Assembly: GCA_014896455.1 (NCBI GenBank)
Contig: JADBKJ010000012.1
Span: 1 to 64,000, forward strand
Length of the DNA: 64,000 nucleotides
Direction: 5' to 3'
From: Thermoanaerobacter sp.
GTDB lineage: Bacteria; Bacillota; Thermoanaerobacteria; Thermoanaerobacterales; Thermoanaerobacteraceae
The notes under the pieces were generated by a model that was given only the letters and a program-made list of their open reading frames with translations, had not been told where the DNA came from and searched no databases. A program made the position numbers and the translations under genes. Shown here piece by piece: positions 50,479 through 60,085 of this stretch (positions are counted from its first letter, which is position 1; every line of letters begins with the position of its first letter).

Positions 50479-51822
50479 ATGTTTCCTTACCTTCCTGCCT
50501 CCTCCAATGACGAAAAAGAAATGCTAAAAACGATAGGAAAAAATTCTATAGAAGAACTGTTTGAAAATATACCTCAAGAAGTTCGCTTAAAAAGGCCTTT
50601 AAATTTGGGTAAGCCCATGTCAGAAATAGAGCTTACAGCTCACATAAAGAAATACGCTAAAGAAAATAAAAACCTTGAAGAGCTGACAAGTTTTTTAGGC
50701 GCTGGAGTATATGACCATTACATTCCTTCTGTGGTAAAGCACATAATATCTCGTTCTGAATTCTACACGGCCTACACTCCTTACCAGCCAGAAATAAGCC
50801 AAGGAACACTACAAGCTATCTTTGAGTACCAGACAATGATTACAAACCTTACAGGAATGGAAGTCACAAACGCTTCAATGTACGACGGAGCAACAGCCTG
50901 CGCAGAAGCTGCAATTATGGCTTGTGAAAATACAAAAAGGAAGTCTATAATAGTTTCAAAAACTGTAAATCCAGAAACGCGAAAAGTTTTAAAGACTTAT
51001 ATGCATTTTAGAGATATCCAAGTAATTGAAATAGACGATAATGAAGGAGTAACAGATTTAGAAAAATTAAAAGCGGAAATTGGGACTAACACTGCGGCAG
51101 TAATTGTACAGTATCCTAATTTCATGGGAATCATCGAAGACCTGCAAGAAATTGAGAAAATAACCCATGGAAATAAAGCAATGCTCATTACTTACGTACA
51201 TCCAATACCTCTCGGCATACTTAAATCGCCAGGAGAAATTGGCGCAGATATAGCTGTAGGAGATGGTCAGTCTCTTGGCAATGGATTAAATTTTGGTGGC
51301 CCTTATTTTGGTTTTTTAGCTACAACACAAAAGCTTGTGCGGAAAATGCCAGGAAGAATAGTAGGCCAGACAAAAGACGTAGATGGTAGACGTGCTTTTG
51401 TGCTTACTTTGCAAGCAAGAGAGCAACACATAAGAAGGGAAAAAGCCACTTCGAATATATGCTCAAACCACTCATTAAATGCTTTGACTGCTGCAGTGTA
51501 TCTAGCAACTATGGGCAAAAAAGGTATAAAAGAAGTAGCTTATCAGTGCACTCAAAAGGCTCATTACGCTTTTTCAATGCTTACCGCATCAGGAAAATAT
51601 AAACCTGCTTTTAACAAGCCTTTCTTTATGGAATTTGCATTAAAGACTGATGTAGATATAGACTTAATTAACAAAAAACTTTTAGAAAAGGGCATATTAG
51701 GCGGATACAACCTCCACAGAGATTACGACAAATACAAAAATACAATGTTGCTAGCCTTTACAGAAAAAAGGACAAAAGAAGAAATTGATGAGTTAAAAGC
51801 TCTGCTGGAGGTGATAGAATGA
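50479..51822 (+). CDS. gcvPA: Glycine dehydrogenase (decarboxylating) subunit 1
   Basis: 447 residues, full length for the split P-protein alpha subunit. Starts [16 protein letters not shown]; includes [37 protein letters not shown] and [14 protein letters not shown]. With subunit 2 it decarboxylates glycine in the glycine cleavage system. There is no ribosome site or promoter: the bases before the ATG are the reversed gdhA fragment, and gcvT and gcvH, which usually precede it, are absent. Expression as it stands is doubtful. Confidence 0.93.
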   Translation: MFPYLPASSNDEKEMLKTIGKNSIEELFENIPQEVRLKRPLNLGKPMSEIELTAHIKKYAKENKNLEELTSFLGAGVYDHYIPSVVKHIISRSEFYTAYTPYQPEISQGTLQAIFEYQTMITNLTGMEVTNASMYDGATACAEAAIMACENTKRKSIIVSKTVNPETRKVLKTYMHFRDIQVIEIDDNEGVTDLEKLKAEIGTNTAAVIVQYPNFMGIIEDLQEIEKITHGNKAMLITYVHPIPLGILKSPGEIGADIAVGDGQSLGNGLNFGGPYFGFLATTQKLVRKMPGRIVGQTKDVDGRRAFVLTLQAREQHIRREKATSNICSNHSLNALTAAVYLATMGKKGIKEVAYQCTQKAHYAFSMLTASGKYKPAFNKPFFMEFALKTDVDIDLINKKLLEKGILGGYNLHRDYDKYKNTMLLAFTEKRTKEEIDELKALLEVIE

Positions 51823-53273
51823 AAGAGTACAATAAATTGATATTTGAATTGTCAAAGGGAGGAAGAAAAGCTTACACTCTCCCTAGGTTGGATGTAGAAG
51901 AAAAACCTTTAGAAGACATACTTCCGCAACAAATGATGAGAAAAGAAGAAATAGAGCTTCCCGAAATAAGTGAAGTAGACATAGTAAGACATTACACCCT
52001 TTTGTCAAATAAAAACTACGGCGTCGATACGGGTTTTTATCCATTAGGTTCTTGTACTATGAAGTACAATCCTAAAATAAATGAAGACATGGCATCTCTT
52101 GTCGGTTTTACAGCTCTACATCCCTACCAACCAGTAGAAACTGTGCAAGGCGCTTTGAAACTCATGTATGAATTAGAAAATATGCTCTCTGAAATAACTG
52201 GAATGGACAAATTTTCATTACAGCCTGCTGCAGGTGCCCACGGAGAATTGACAGGACTCATGATAATTAAGGCCTATCACGAGCACAGAAATGACAAAAA
52301 ACGCAAAAAAATAATCGTGCCAGACTCTGCTCATGGTACTAACCCCGCTAGTGCATCAGTTGCAGGTTTTGACGTAATTGAAATTAAATCCAACAAAGAA
52401 GGAGCTATAGATTTAGAAGCCTTAAAGGCTGTTTTAAATGATGAAGTAGCAGGACTTATGCTGACAAACCCAAGTACTTTGGGGCTTTTTGAAGAGAACA
52501 TAGTAGAAATCGCAAGACTAGTACACGAAGCAGGAGGTCTTCTATACTACGATGGTGCAAATCTAAATGCTATAATGGGAATTACACGCCCTGGAGACAT
52601 GGGATTTGACGTTGTGCATCTAAATCTTCACAAGACCTTCTCTACACCTCATGGCGGTGGTGGCCCGGGTTCTGGACCTGTAGGTGTCAAAAAAGAGCTT
52701 GCCGACTTTTTGCCAGTGCCTGTAATAGAATTTAAAGACGGCATATATAGCTTAAACTATGATAGGCCGCTTTCTATTGGAAAAGTGAGAAGCTTTTATG
52801 GCAACTTCAATGTGCTTATAAAGGCTTATTCCTACATTTTAACTATGGGAGCTGAAGGACTTAAGAGAGCCAGCGAAGTAGCAGTTTTAAATGCTAATTA
52901 TCTTAAAGAAAAACTCAAAAATCACTACAAAGTCGCTGTTGACAAAGTATGCATGCATGAATTTGTTTTAGCTGGCCTTTTAGAAAAAGCCAATGATATC
53001 ACAACATTAGATGTAGCTAAAAGACTTATAGACTACGGTTTCCATCCGCCTACAATATATTTCCCATTAATTGTTGATAGCGCTATAATGGTAGAGCCTA
53101 CTGAAACAGAAAGTAAAGAAACATTAGACGCTTTCATTGAAGCAATGATTAAAATAGCAGAGGAAGCAAAAGAAAATCCGCAACTTTTAAAAGAAGCTCC
53201 GCACAACACGCCTGTAAGAAGGGTTGATGAGGTACTGGCTGCAAGAAATCCTGTTTTAAAGTGGAGCAAATAG
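51819..53273 (+). CDS. gcvPB: Glycine dehydrogenase (decarboxylating) subunit 2
   Basis: 484 residues, full length. PLP-binding Lys in [20 protein letters not shown]; also [19 protein letters not shown] and HGTNPASA. Pairs with subunit 1. Overlaps gcvPA by 4 nt (ATGA) with ribosome site GGAGGTGA inside gcvPA. Confidence 0.95.
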   Translation: MKEYNKLIFELSKGGRKAYTLPRLDVEEKPLEDILPQQMMRKEEIELPEISEVDIVRHYTLLSNKNYGVDTGFYPLGSCTMKYNPKINEDMASLVGFTALHPYQPVETVQGALKLMYELENMLSEITGMDKFSLQPAAGAHGELTGLMIIKAYHEHRNDKKRKKIIVPDSAHGTNPASASVAGFDVIEIKSNKEGAIDLEALKAVLNDEVAGLMLTNPSTLGLFEENIVEIARLVHEAGGLLYYDGANLNAIMGITRPGDMGFDVVHLNLHKTFSTPHGGGGPGSGPVGVKKELADFLPVPVIEFKDGIYSLNYDRPLSIGKVRSFYGNFNVLIKAYSYILTMGAEGLKRASEVAVLNANYLKEKLKNHYKVAVDKVCMHEFVLAGLLEKANDITTLDVAKRLIDYGFHPPTIYFPLIVDSAIMVEPTETESKETLDAFIEAMIKIAEEAKENPQLLKEAPHNTPVRRVDEVLAARNPVLKWSK

Positions 53274-53301
53274 AGAGGAGCCCATTGAAAAAGCGATGGA
53301 T

Positions 53302-53333
53302 AAAAAAAAGACGGGACATACCCGTCTTTTTTT
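53302..53333. terminator. Bidirectional terminator between gcvPB and xylH
   Basis: AAAAAAAAGACGGG (53302-53315), loop ACATA, CCCGTCTTTTTTT (53321-53333). Confidence 0.93.
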
Positions 53334-54522
53334 ATCTTCCCTTGCTGCGAGTTGCAACATCAAATATAACAGCACTGGCCAAAACTATGCCGAGAATTAT
53401 ATACTGTAAAGAAATGTCAATACCCAAAAGGTTCATTCCATTAGTTAAGGTGGTCATAACAAAAGCACCTACTAACGAGTTAACAACCTTGCCAACTCCT
53501 CCCGCAGCCGACACACCTCCTATATATGCACCGGCAATGGCATACATCTCAAAAAGTGTTCCTGCAGTAGTCGTGGCTGATTGTAGACGTGAAGCAAACA
53601 ATATTCCTGATAATCCTGAAAGAAAACCCATAGATGCAAAAACTATAAGGGTAATTTTTGTTACATTAACACCACTTAAGGCAGCTGCTTCAGGATTTCC
53701 ACCTACTGCATAAATATGTCTTCCTAAAACAGTACGATTGGTAATAAAGCTGTAAATAAAAGTTACAATAAGCACAATCACAAAAGTCCATGAGATTCCT
53801 CTATAAGCAGCTAATGTAAAAGTAAGGTAAAGCAGCAGTGCTACAATAAACGCTGTCTTGATTATAAAAATATCCCATGGAAGCACATCAAATCCTCTTT
53901 TAATTTGCTTCCTTCTATTTTTAAGCGAAAAATAAATTATCAAAATTACGCCTACCACTCCTATTAGTAACGTCAATTTATGATACCCTGGGAGAAAGTT
54001 TTGGGAAAATGGCAGGTCAGGAATAAACCCATTTCCTATAGCATTAAAGCTTTTATTGGAAATAATAATGGTACCCGGACCTCTGGTAGCCAATAAAAGA
54101 GCTCCGCGATATGCTAGCCAGCCGGCCAAAGTTGCCACAAATGCTGGGATTCTTAAATAAGCAACTAGAGAGCCATTAAGCAATCCTGCCAATGTCCCCA
54201 AGATTAAAACTATTATAATAGCTGTTAAAGCGGAAAAGTGGTGAAATTCCATTAATATAGCTGCAATTGCACCCAAAAAACCTGACAAAAATCCTACTGA
54301 AAGGTCAATATGTCGTATGACAATAATTAAAGTTTCTCCAATTGCAAGAACAGCTATATATCCCGTCTGGTCCACAAGATTACTAATATTTACAGGTGAT
54401 AAAAAATCGCCGCCAGATAGGGCCGCAAAAACAGCCATTATTGCAAGAAGTGCTATAAACATAGCATAGTCTCTTACATGCTCTTTCAAAAATGACTTTA
54501 AATGCTGAATAAATTCCTTCAA
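53332..54522 (-). CDS. xylH: Xylose-type sugar ABC transporter permease
   Basis: 396 residues, long like XylH (not RbsC, about 320), with about 10-12 membrane helices. BPD_transp_2 family motifs: SGGDFLSPVNISNLVDQTGYIAVLAIGETLIIVIRHIDLSVG and AVGGNPEAAALSGVNV. Forms the channel for the XylFG system. Last gene of the operon, 14 nt after xylG. Confidence 0.92.
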   Translation of the reverse strand: MKEFIQHLKSFLKEHVRDYAMFIALLAIMAVFAALSGGDFLSPVNISNLVDQTGYIAVLAIGETLIIVIRHIDLSVGFLSGFLGAIAAILMEFHHFSALTAIIIVLILGTLAGLLNGSLVAYLRIPAFVATLAGWLAYRGALLLATRGPGTIIISNKSFNAIGNGFIPDLPFSQNFLPGYHKLTLLIGVVGVILIIYFSLKNRRKQIKRGFDVLPWDIFIIKTAFIVALLLYLTFTLAAYRGISWTFVIVLIVTFIYSFITNRTVLGRHIYAVGGNPEAAALSGVNVTKITLIVFASMGFLSGLSGILFASRLQSATTTAGTLFEMYAIAGAYIGGVSAAGGVGKVVNSLVGAFVMTTLTNGMNLLGIDISLQYIILGIVLASAVIFDVATRSKGR

Positions 54523-54536
54523 GCCTCTTACCTCCT

Positions 54537-56060
54537 TCAGCTTACAGCGTAAGCCATCACATTTTCCTGATTTGCTTCTTCTGCTTTTAATTCACCTGTA
54601 ATCCTTCCCTTGCTCATAACATAAATTCTGTCACTCATACCCAGTATCTCTGGTAGCTCAGAAGATATAAGCAATATAGCTTTCCCTTCACTCGCTAATT
54701 GCCTCATCAGCATGTATATTTCATATTTTGCCCCAACATCAATACCTCTCGTAGGTTCATCTAAGATAATAATTTCAGGTTCAGTAAAAAGCGCTTTTGC
54801 CACCAAAACCTTCTGTTGATTTCCTCCGCTCAAAGTGGACACTTTAACTTCTACATTCCGCGCTTTAATGTTGAGCTTCCTCTGAAAATCTTGAGCTACG
54901 GCAATTTCCTCTGTTTCGTCTACTACCAAACCTTTTGCCAAAGCTTTAAGGTTAGAGAGGGTTACATTTTCCCTTATTGTGTTAATGAGAATTAACCCCT
55001 TTTCTTTGCGATCTTCCGTTAAATAAAGCATTCCGTGTTTAATCGCATCTCCTGGCTTTTTAAAGTGTACTTTTTTACCCCGCAAAATTATTTCTCCTCT
55101 TATCAAATATCTATAAGGGTTGCCAAAAAGGCTAAGGCCAAGTTCTGTGCGCCCTGCGCCGACCAAGCCAAATAAACCGACTATCTCACCTTTTTTTATG
55201 TTAAGATTGACATCCTTGACCAAATAGCGACCTGTTTTATGGTCAATAGCACTCCAATTTTTAACCTCCAATGCTACCTCTTCAGAAGGTTTTGTCTCTT
55301 GGGGAGGATAGAGATTTGTTATCTCCCTCCCCACCATATAGTTTATAATCTTTTTCTCATCAACTTCCTCTGACTTACAGTCAAAGTACGCCACTGTCCG
55401 TCCATCCCGCAAAACCGTTATAGAATCTGCAACCTGAAGCACTTCTTTCAACCTGTGACTGATAAGTATTATTGTCACTCCTTGCTGTTTCAATTCCTTG
55501 AGGAGCAGAAGAAGGTTTTCACTTTCAGCCTCACTTAATGCCGACGTAGGCTCGTCTAAAATTAACACCTTAGGATTTTTTGAAAGTGCTTTCGCTATTT
55601 CGACAAGTTGCTGCATGCTCACACTTAGGTCTTTTGCCTTTGATGTTGGGTTAATATTTTCACCTTTAACTTTTGATAAAAGCTCTCGCGCTCTTTGTAT
55701 TTCCTCAAAAACGTCTATTACATTTCCTTTTTTAATTTCATTTCCTAGAAAAATATTTTCATACACTGTCATCTCGGGCACTAAGGAAAGGTCTTGATGA
55801 ATAATCGAAATCCCGGCTTTTTCGCTGTCTTTTATACCGAAAAATTTCACAGGGTAACCCTCAAGTCTTATTTCCCCTTCATATTCATCATAGGGGTATA
55901 CCCCGCTTAAAATTTTCATCAAAGTACTTTTACCAGCACCATTCTCTCCAACCAAACAGTGTATTTCATTAGGTTGCACCTTGAAATTCACATCGAATAA
56001 CACCTGTACACCCGAGAAGCTTTTACTTACGTTTACAAGCTCTATAAGCGGGGTACCCAT
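54537..56060 (-). CDS. xylG: Xylose-type sugar ABC transporter ATP-binding protein
   Basis: 507 residues with two fused ABC domains: first Walker A GENGAGKST, signature LSVSMQQ, Walker B LILDEPTSALS; second P-loop degenerate (GLVGAGRTEL), with intact LSGGNQQK and ILDEPTRGID. This one-good-site design is typical of XylG/RbsA/MglA. Lies 18 nt after the binding-protein gene. Confidence 0.93.
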   Translation of the reverse strand: MGTPLIELVNVSKSFSGVQVLFDVNFKVQPNEIHCLVGENGAGKSTLMKILSGVYPYDEYEGEIRLEGYPVKFFGIKDSEKAGISIIHQDLSLVPEMTVYENIFLGNEIKKGNVIDVFEEIQRARELLSKVKGENINPTSKAKDLSVSMQQLVEIAKALSKNPKVLILDEPTSALSEAESENLLLLLKELKQQGVTIILISHRLKEVLQVADSITVLRDGRTVAYFDCKSEEVDEKKIINYMVGREITNLYPPQETKPSEEVALEVKNWSAIDHKTGRYLVKDVNLNIKKGEIVGLFGLVGAGRTELGLSLFGNPYRYLIRGEIILRGKKVHFKKPGDAIKHGMLYLTEDRKEKGLILINTIRENVTLSNLKALAKGLVVDETEEIAVAQDFQRKLNIKARNVEVKVSTLSGGNQQKVLVAKALFTEPEIIILDEPTRGIDVGAKYEIYMLMRQLASEGKAILLISSELPEILGMSDRIYVMSKGRITGELKAEEANQENVMAYAVS

Positions 56061-56078
56061 TTCTTTACACCTCCAACA

Positions 56079-57224
56079 TTATTTAGGCCAAGTAAAATCG
56101 CTTTCTTGGTAATATCCAGAATCTATTAGAACTTGTTTTACATTATTCTTATCCACTACTTGTACAGGAGATGGTTTAGAAGGAACATCTTTTACACCAT
56201 TATTATAAGTTTTTGTAGCTTCAGGCGTTTTTCCGTCCAAATATGTCAAAGCAGCATTTATTGCATCCTTAACAAGAACCCTAACATCTTTAAAGACAGT
56301 CATGGATTGTTTGCCATCAATAATGTATTGAATAGATGGTTTTTCAGCATCTTGTCCAGTAATTACATAACTTTTAATGTCCGGATCTGCTTTAAAAGTA
56401 TCTGCTATTGACCTTGCGGTACCGTCATTAGGAGCAAGTATAAATACATTACCCTTTAAATCTTTTGTTGCCTTAGCAAGGTTTGCCTGAGCAAGGTTTT
56501 TAGCAGTATTAAAATCCCAGTTTGTAGTAATTTGTCCTATAATACTTGCCATTTCATCACGAGTTAAGTCTTTTTTATCTTTTAATGCAACTGCTTTGTC
56601 AGAATTTGCAATTACAAAAGTACCATCAGCAATCTTTGGCTGTAAAACTTCCCATGCTCCTTGGAAGAATAAGAAAGAGTTGTTATCAGATAAAGCACCA
56701 GCGTAGAGATATAGAGGATTGCCTTTACCTGTTGCATGATCAACTAAATATTGACCTTGTTCTTTACCTACCTGTACACTATCAAAAGTGACATAATAAT
56801 CTACTGCATCTGTGTTAAGTATTAACCTGTCATAAGATATAACCTTTACACCTGCTTTTTTAGCTGCCTCTGCAGAAGCTGCTGCCGCATTTGCATCATG
56901 AGGGCACAAAATAAGTACTTTTATACCTTTACTTAGCAAAGTTTCTACATTAGCTTTTTCTTTAGCAGGGTCACCTTGGCTGAAAAGAATTTCAGCAGAA
57001 TAAGGGGTATTCTTTAATGCATCCTGAAAGCGTGTCTCATCTTGAATCCATCTGGGTTCATCTTTTGTCGGTAATACAATACCAACGGCCAATTGTTTTT
57101 TCTCAGAAGTTTGCTCTGAGGAATTAGAAGTTTGTTTTGAGGAAGAAGAACAACCACCAAGAAAAGCAGATACTAACAATAGTAATGCTATTACTACTAC
57201 TATAAGTTTGCGCTTGTTACTCAT
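56079..57224 (-). CDS. xylF: Xylose-binding lipoprotein
   Basis: 381 residues. Lipoprotein signal with lipobox FLGGC near residue 25, followed by Ser-rich linker. Periplasmic-binding type I fold with XylF traits: IVLPTKDEPRWIQDE, ILCPHDANAAAASAE, KVISYDRLILNTDAVDYYVTFDSVQVG, and FILAPNDGTARSI. Captures D-xylose or a similar sugar for XylGH. Has its own leader after a terminator. Confidence 0.92.
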   Translation of the reverse strand: MSNKRKLIVVVIALLLLVSAFLGGCSSSSKQTSNSSEQTSEKKQLAVGIVLPTKDEPRWIQDETRFQDALKNTPYSAEILFSQGDPAKEKANVETLLSKGIKVLILCPHDANAAAASAEAAKKAGVKVISYDRLILNTDAVDYYVTFDSVQVGKEQGQYLVDHATGKGNPLYLYAGALSDNNSFLFFQGAWEVLQPKIADGTFVIANSDKAVALKDKKDLTRDEMASIIGQITTNWDFNTAKNLAQANLAKATKDLKGNVFILAPNDGTARSIADTFKADPDIKSYVITGQDAEKPSIQYIIDGKQSMTVFKDVRVLVKDAINAALTYLDGKTPEATKTYNNGVKDVPSKPSPVQVVDKNNVKQVLIDSGYYQESDFTWPK

Positions 57225-57337
57225 TGTACATTACCTCTCTTTTCTAAAATTTTATTTTAATAATTAATTAATTCTACCTCCCCCCTCAAATTGCCTCTGG
57301 ATCTTTTTTTGTTATCCTTTACTTTTTTGGCAACTTA

Positions 57338-57370
57338 AATTTTTTAACTCACTTATCTGTAATTTTTTAA
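57338..57370 (-). promoter_or_regulatory. Direct repeats upstream of xylFGH (response-regulator site candidate)
   Basis: TTAAAAAATT occurs twice on the minus strand (57361-57370 and 57338-57347), start to start 23 bp, between the terminator and xylF. AraC-type response regulators of the YesN group usually bind pairs of direct half-sites upstream of the promoter. I see no strong -35 or -10 downstream, which fits an activated promoter. Confidence 0.4.
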
Positions 57371-57373
57371 GAC

Positions 57374-57397
57374 AAAAAAATACAGGCTTAAAGCCTG
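57374..57397 (-). terminator. Terminator between the sensor operon and xylFGH
   Basis: CAGGCTT (57383-57389) and AAGCCTG (57391-57397); on the minus strand TATTTTTTTG follows. Confidence 0.8.
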
Positions 57398-57402
57398 AAT
57401 AA

Positions 57403-58482
57403 TCATTTAACAACATTTCTGTATACCTCATCGCGATTGTGAAAACCGTCTTTTATTACAGTATCATCTATATTAGTCTTATCAACAGCAATTGGTTCAA
57501 GAACATAATAAGGAACATAATATTTCCCATCATATATGGTATTTTTAACGTTTAATTTTTCTCCTCTCGCAAGTTTCATAGCAATTTTTGCGGTGGCTTC
57601 TGCCAATTTGTCAATAGGTTTGTACACTGTCATAGCCTGAGTTCCTTCCACTATCCTTTGACATGCAGCAAGGTCAGCATCCTGAGCTGCAACCAATACT
57701 TTTCCCGCCATTCTGTGCTCCGATAAAGCCTCTATAATTCCTCCCGCTAAAGCATCATCCCCTGCTATTACGGCATCAATTTTCACGCCCTTCTGCAGCA
57801 GTTCATCAGTAGAATTAAAAGCATATTCTGTCATCCAATTAGGTGCCCAGTCTTCTTTTACAATTTTTATGTCTCCACTTTCAATTCTGGGCTTTAGAAC
57901 ACTGTCATATCCTTCCTTTATCATTTTTGTGTTGTTATCCGTCGTAGCACCGTTTATTATGAGATAATTTCCTCTTGGCACTCTTTTCACTAAATATTCC
58001 GCCATTAGTTTTCCAACTTTTACGTTGTCAAAGGATATATAAAGGTCTACATTTGATTTTGTAACAAGCCTGTCATAGGATATCACTTTTACTCCTTCTT
58101 TTTGTGCCAATGATACCGCATAAGAGGCTTTTTCAAGGTCATTTGGAACAATGATAAGTACGTCAATTTTTTGGTCCAAAAGGTATTTCACCTGTTTTAA
58201 TTGGTCTTGGTCATCATTATTAGCATTTTGCACTAAAACCTCTGCCCCCAATTGCCGTAATTTTGCCATTACTATATCTCTATCTTTAATCCATCTTTCT
58301 TCTTTTAAGGTGCCAAGAGAAAAACCAATTTTAATTTTATGCACTTTTTTATCTAAGTTAGAGTTTACATTCTTTACCTCTCTATACGCTACTACATGCT
58401 TAACAGTCAAAAAAACTAAAACACCAAAAATAATCATAAGGACAATTGCTACTATCACTTTGATTACATATTTACTCTCCAC
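57403..58482 (-). CDS. Membrane-anchored xylose-binding sensor protein (XylFII-like)
   Basis: 359 residues from GTG 58482 (GTG GAG AGT AAA); GGGGGTG lies 6-7 nt upstream, and a GTG three codons earlier is too close to it. An N-terminal uncleaved helix (VIVAIVLMIIFGVLVFLTV, no lipobox) anchors an XylF-type binding domain closely resembling the transported XylF (KVISYDRLVTKSNVDLYISFDNVKVG). In C. beijerinckii a protein of this kind, XylFII, binds xylose and activates the LytS kinase. It overlaps the response-regulator gene by 11 nt. Confidence 0.87.
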   Translation of the reverse strand: MESKYVIKVIVAIVLMIIFGVLVFLTVKHVVAYREVKNVNSNLDKKVHKIKIGFSLGTLKEERWIKDRDIVMAKLRQLGAEVLVQNANNDDQDQLKQVKYLLDQKIDVLIIVPNDLEKASYAVSLAQKEGVKVISYDRLVTKSNVDLYISFDNVKVGKLMAEYLVKRVPRGNYLIINGATTDNNTKMIKEGYDSVLKPRIESGDIKIVKEDWAPNWMTEYAFNSTDELLQKGVKIDAVIAGDDALAGGIIEALSEHRMAGKVLVAAQDADLAACQRIVEGTQAMTVYKPIDKLAEATAKIAMKLARGEKLNVKNTIYDGKYYVPYYVLEPIAVDKTNIDDTVIKDGFHNRDEVYRNVVK

Positions 58483-60085
58483 CAACCACACCCCCTTTTT
58501 TGTAAATAGCCAATCTGTACTCTGTAGGCGTCATCCCTGTAGCTTTTTTAAATATCTTGCTAAAATAATTTGGGTCGCTGTAGCCAACCATGTAACACAC
58601 TTCTTTTATGCTTACAGTTTCATCCTCTAATAGTTCTTTGGCTTTAGTTACTCTCAAATTTGTCAAGAAATCGATAAAATTTTTTCCAGTTTGAACTTTG
58701 AAAAATTTACTAAAATAGTGGTAACTCATGTTGACTTCTTTTGCAACGTCATCCAGTGTAATGTCTTTATTGAAATTGTCCTCTATAAATCTAATTATTT
58801 TGGCCATAAAGGTATCTGTTTTTTCTTTATTGATAGTTTTTATGCTGTCGAATAGATTTTTCATAGTATTGATAAATATAAACTTTATTTTGTCAACATC
58901 GTTTATTTTTAAAATTTCTTCCAGCTCTCGGTTTTCAATAAAGTTTTCCTCCTCAGCATAATAGGAAAGATTCCTTTTAATAACACCTATTATTTCTATA
59001 AGTTTGGACTTTATTTTATCTACATCCTCTTGGTATTCTAAAACCATCCATTCGTAAATTTCATTAAATATACTGAAAGACCCTTGAAGGTCCCCAGTCA
59101 TAAGTCTATCAATAAAAAGTCTTTCTTTATTAATAGGATAAGGCTTAAATCTATTTTGTGGCATTGCAATATCATCAAAATGCACAATCAGTTCATTTTT
59201 TGCCATTTTTAATGCCATTTCTGCTTCATAATAAGACTTCAAAATATTCTCGAAACTGTAAACTCTGCCTATTCCAATCCTGTAAGGAATTTTCACTTTT
59301 TGGTTTATAGCTTCTATTATTTTCTGCGCTGTTTCTATAGAATTATTTTTAATCTCAAATGAATTTCCTCCCTCCACAGGAAAGTACACAAATAATTTGT
59401 CAATAAAGTATGGCCCTATCAAACATTTTTTAATATTTTTTACAATTGTTTTAAAATAATCATAAAAATTTTGTTTTTCTATGCTCAATTTTAGATTTTG
59501 ATCTTTGATGTTTTTACCAAAATCCTCCACTGTCACTATCATGGCATAACCACGCTTTAATTCTATTCCAAATACATCTTCATAAAAGGGTAAGTCATCA
59601 TAGGTTATACCACTAAAAAGAGTAGTATACAAAAATTGCCCTTCCAAATAAGGAATAATCTTATTGAGTTTCTCCTTTAACTCTAACTCTTTTAACATTG
59701 CCTCTCTTCTTTTTTCAATCACTTCAATAGCTTTCTTTATAGTTTCTACGACTTTATTTCTATTAAGAGGCTTTAAAAGATAATCTAACACTCCAAGGTC
59801 TATTGCCTCTTTTGCATAATTAAAATACTCGTAAGCGGTAATAATAACAAAAATTATGTCCTTATGCCTTTCTTTAATTTGCTTTATGGCTTCAATTCCA
59901 TCTATTCCTGGCATCTTTATATCCATAAAAACTACATCAGGTTTTAAAATTTCCACTTTTTCAATGGCTTCTCTTCCAGATTTAGCAAAACCAATTATAT
60001 CAGCTTTTACATCATTCTTTTCTATGATAAATTTAATTGAATCTATAACTATTTGCTCATCGTCCGCAATAAACAATTTAATCAT
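58472..60085 (-). CDS. Response regulator, YesN/AraC type
   Basis: 537 residues from ATG 60085 (MIKLFIADDEQ), with AAGGGTGA 8 nt upstream. Receiver domain with phospho-Asp near 55 (VVFMDIKMPG) and conserved Lys in LLKPLNR, a long middle region with a cyclase-like fold, and two AraC helix-turn-helix motifs at the C-terminus (LDDVAKEVNMSYHYFSKFF; IKEVCYMVGYSDPNYFSKIFKK). Expected to activate xylFGH. Overlaps the kinase gene by 8 nt. Confidence 0.92.
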   Translation of the reverse strand: MIKLFIADDEQIVIDSIKFIIEKNDVKADIIGFAKSGREAIEKVEILKPDVVFMDIKMPGIDGIEAIKQIKERHKDIIFVIITAYEYFNYAKEAIDLGVLDYLLKPLNRNKVVETIKKAIEVIEKRREAMLKELELKEKLNKIIPYLEGQFLYTTLFSGITYDDLPFYEDVFGIELKRGYAMIVTVEDFGKNIKDQNLKLSIEKQNFYDYFKTIVKNIKKCLIGPYFIDKLFVYFPVEGGNSFEIKNNSIETAQKIIEAINQKVKIPYRIGIGRVYSFENILKSYYEAEMALKMAKNELIVHFDDIAMPQNRFKPYPINKERLFIDRLMTGDLQGSFSIFNEIYEWMVLEYQEDVDKIKSKLIEIIGVIKRNLSYYAEEENFIENRELEEILKINDVDKIKFIFINTMKNLFDSIKTINKEKTDTFMAKIIRFIEDNFNKDITLDDVAKEVNMSYHYFSKFFKVQTGKNFIDFLTNLRVTKAKELLEDETVSIKEVCYMVGYSDPNYFSKIFKKATGMTPTEYRLAIYKKGGVVGGE

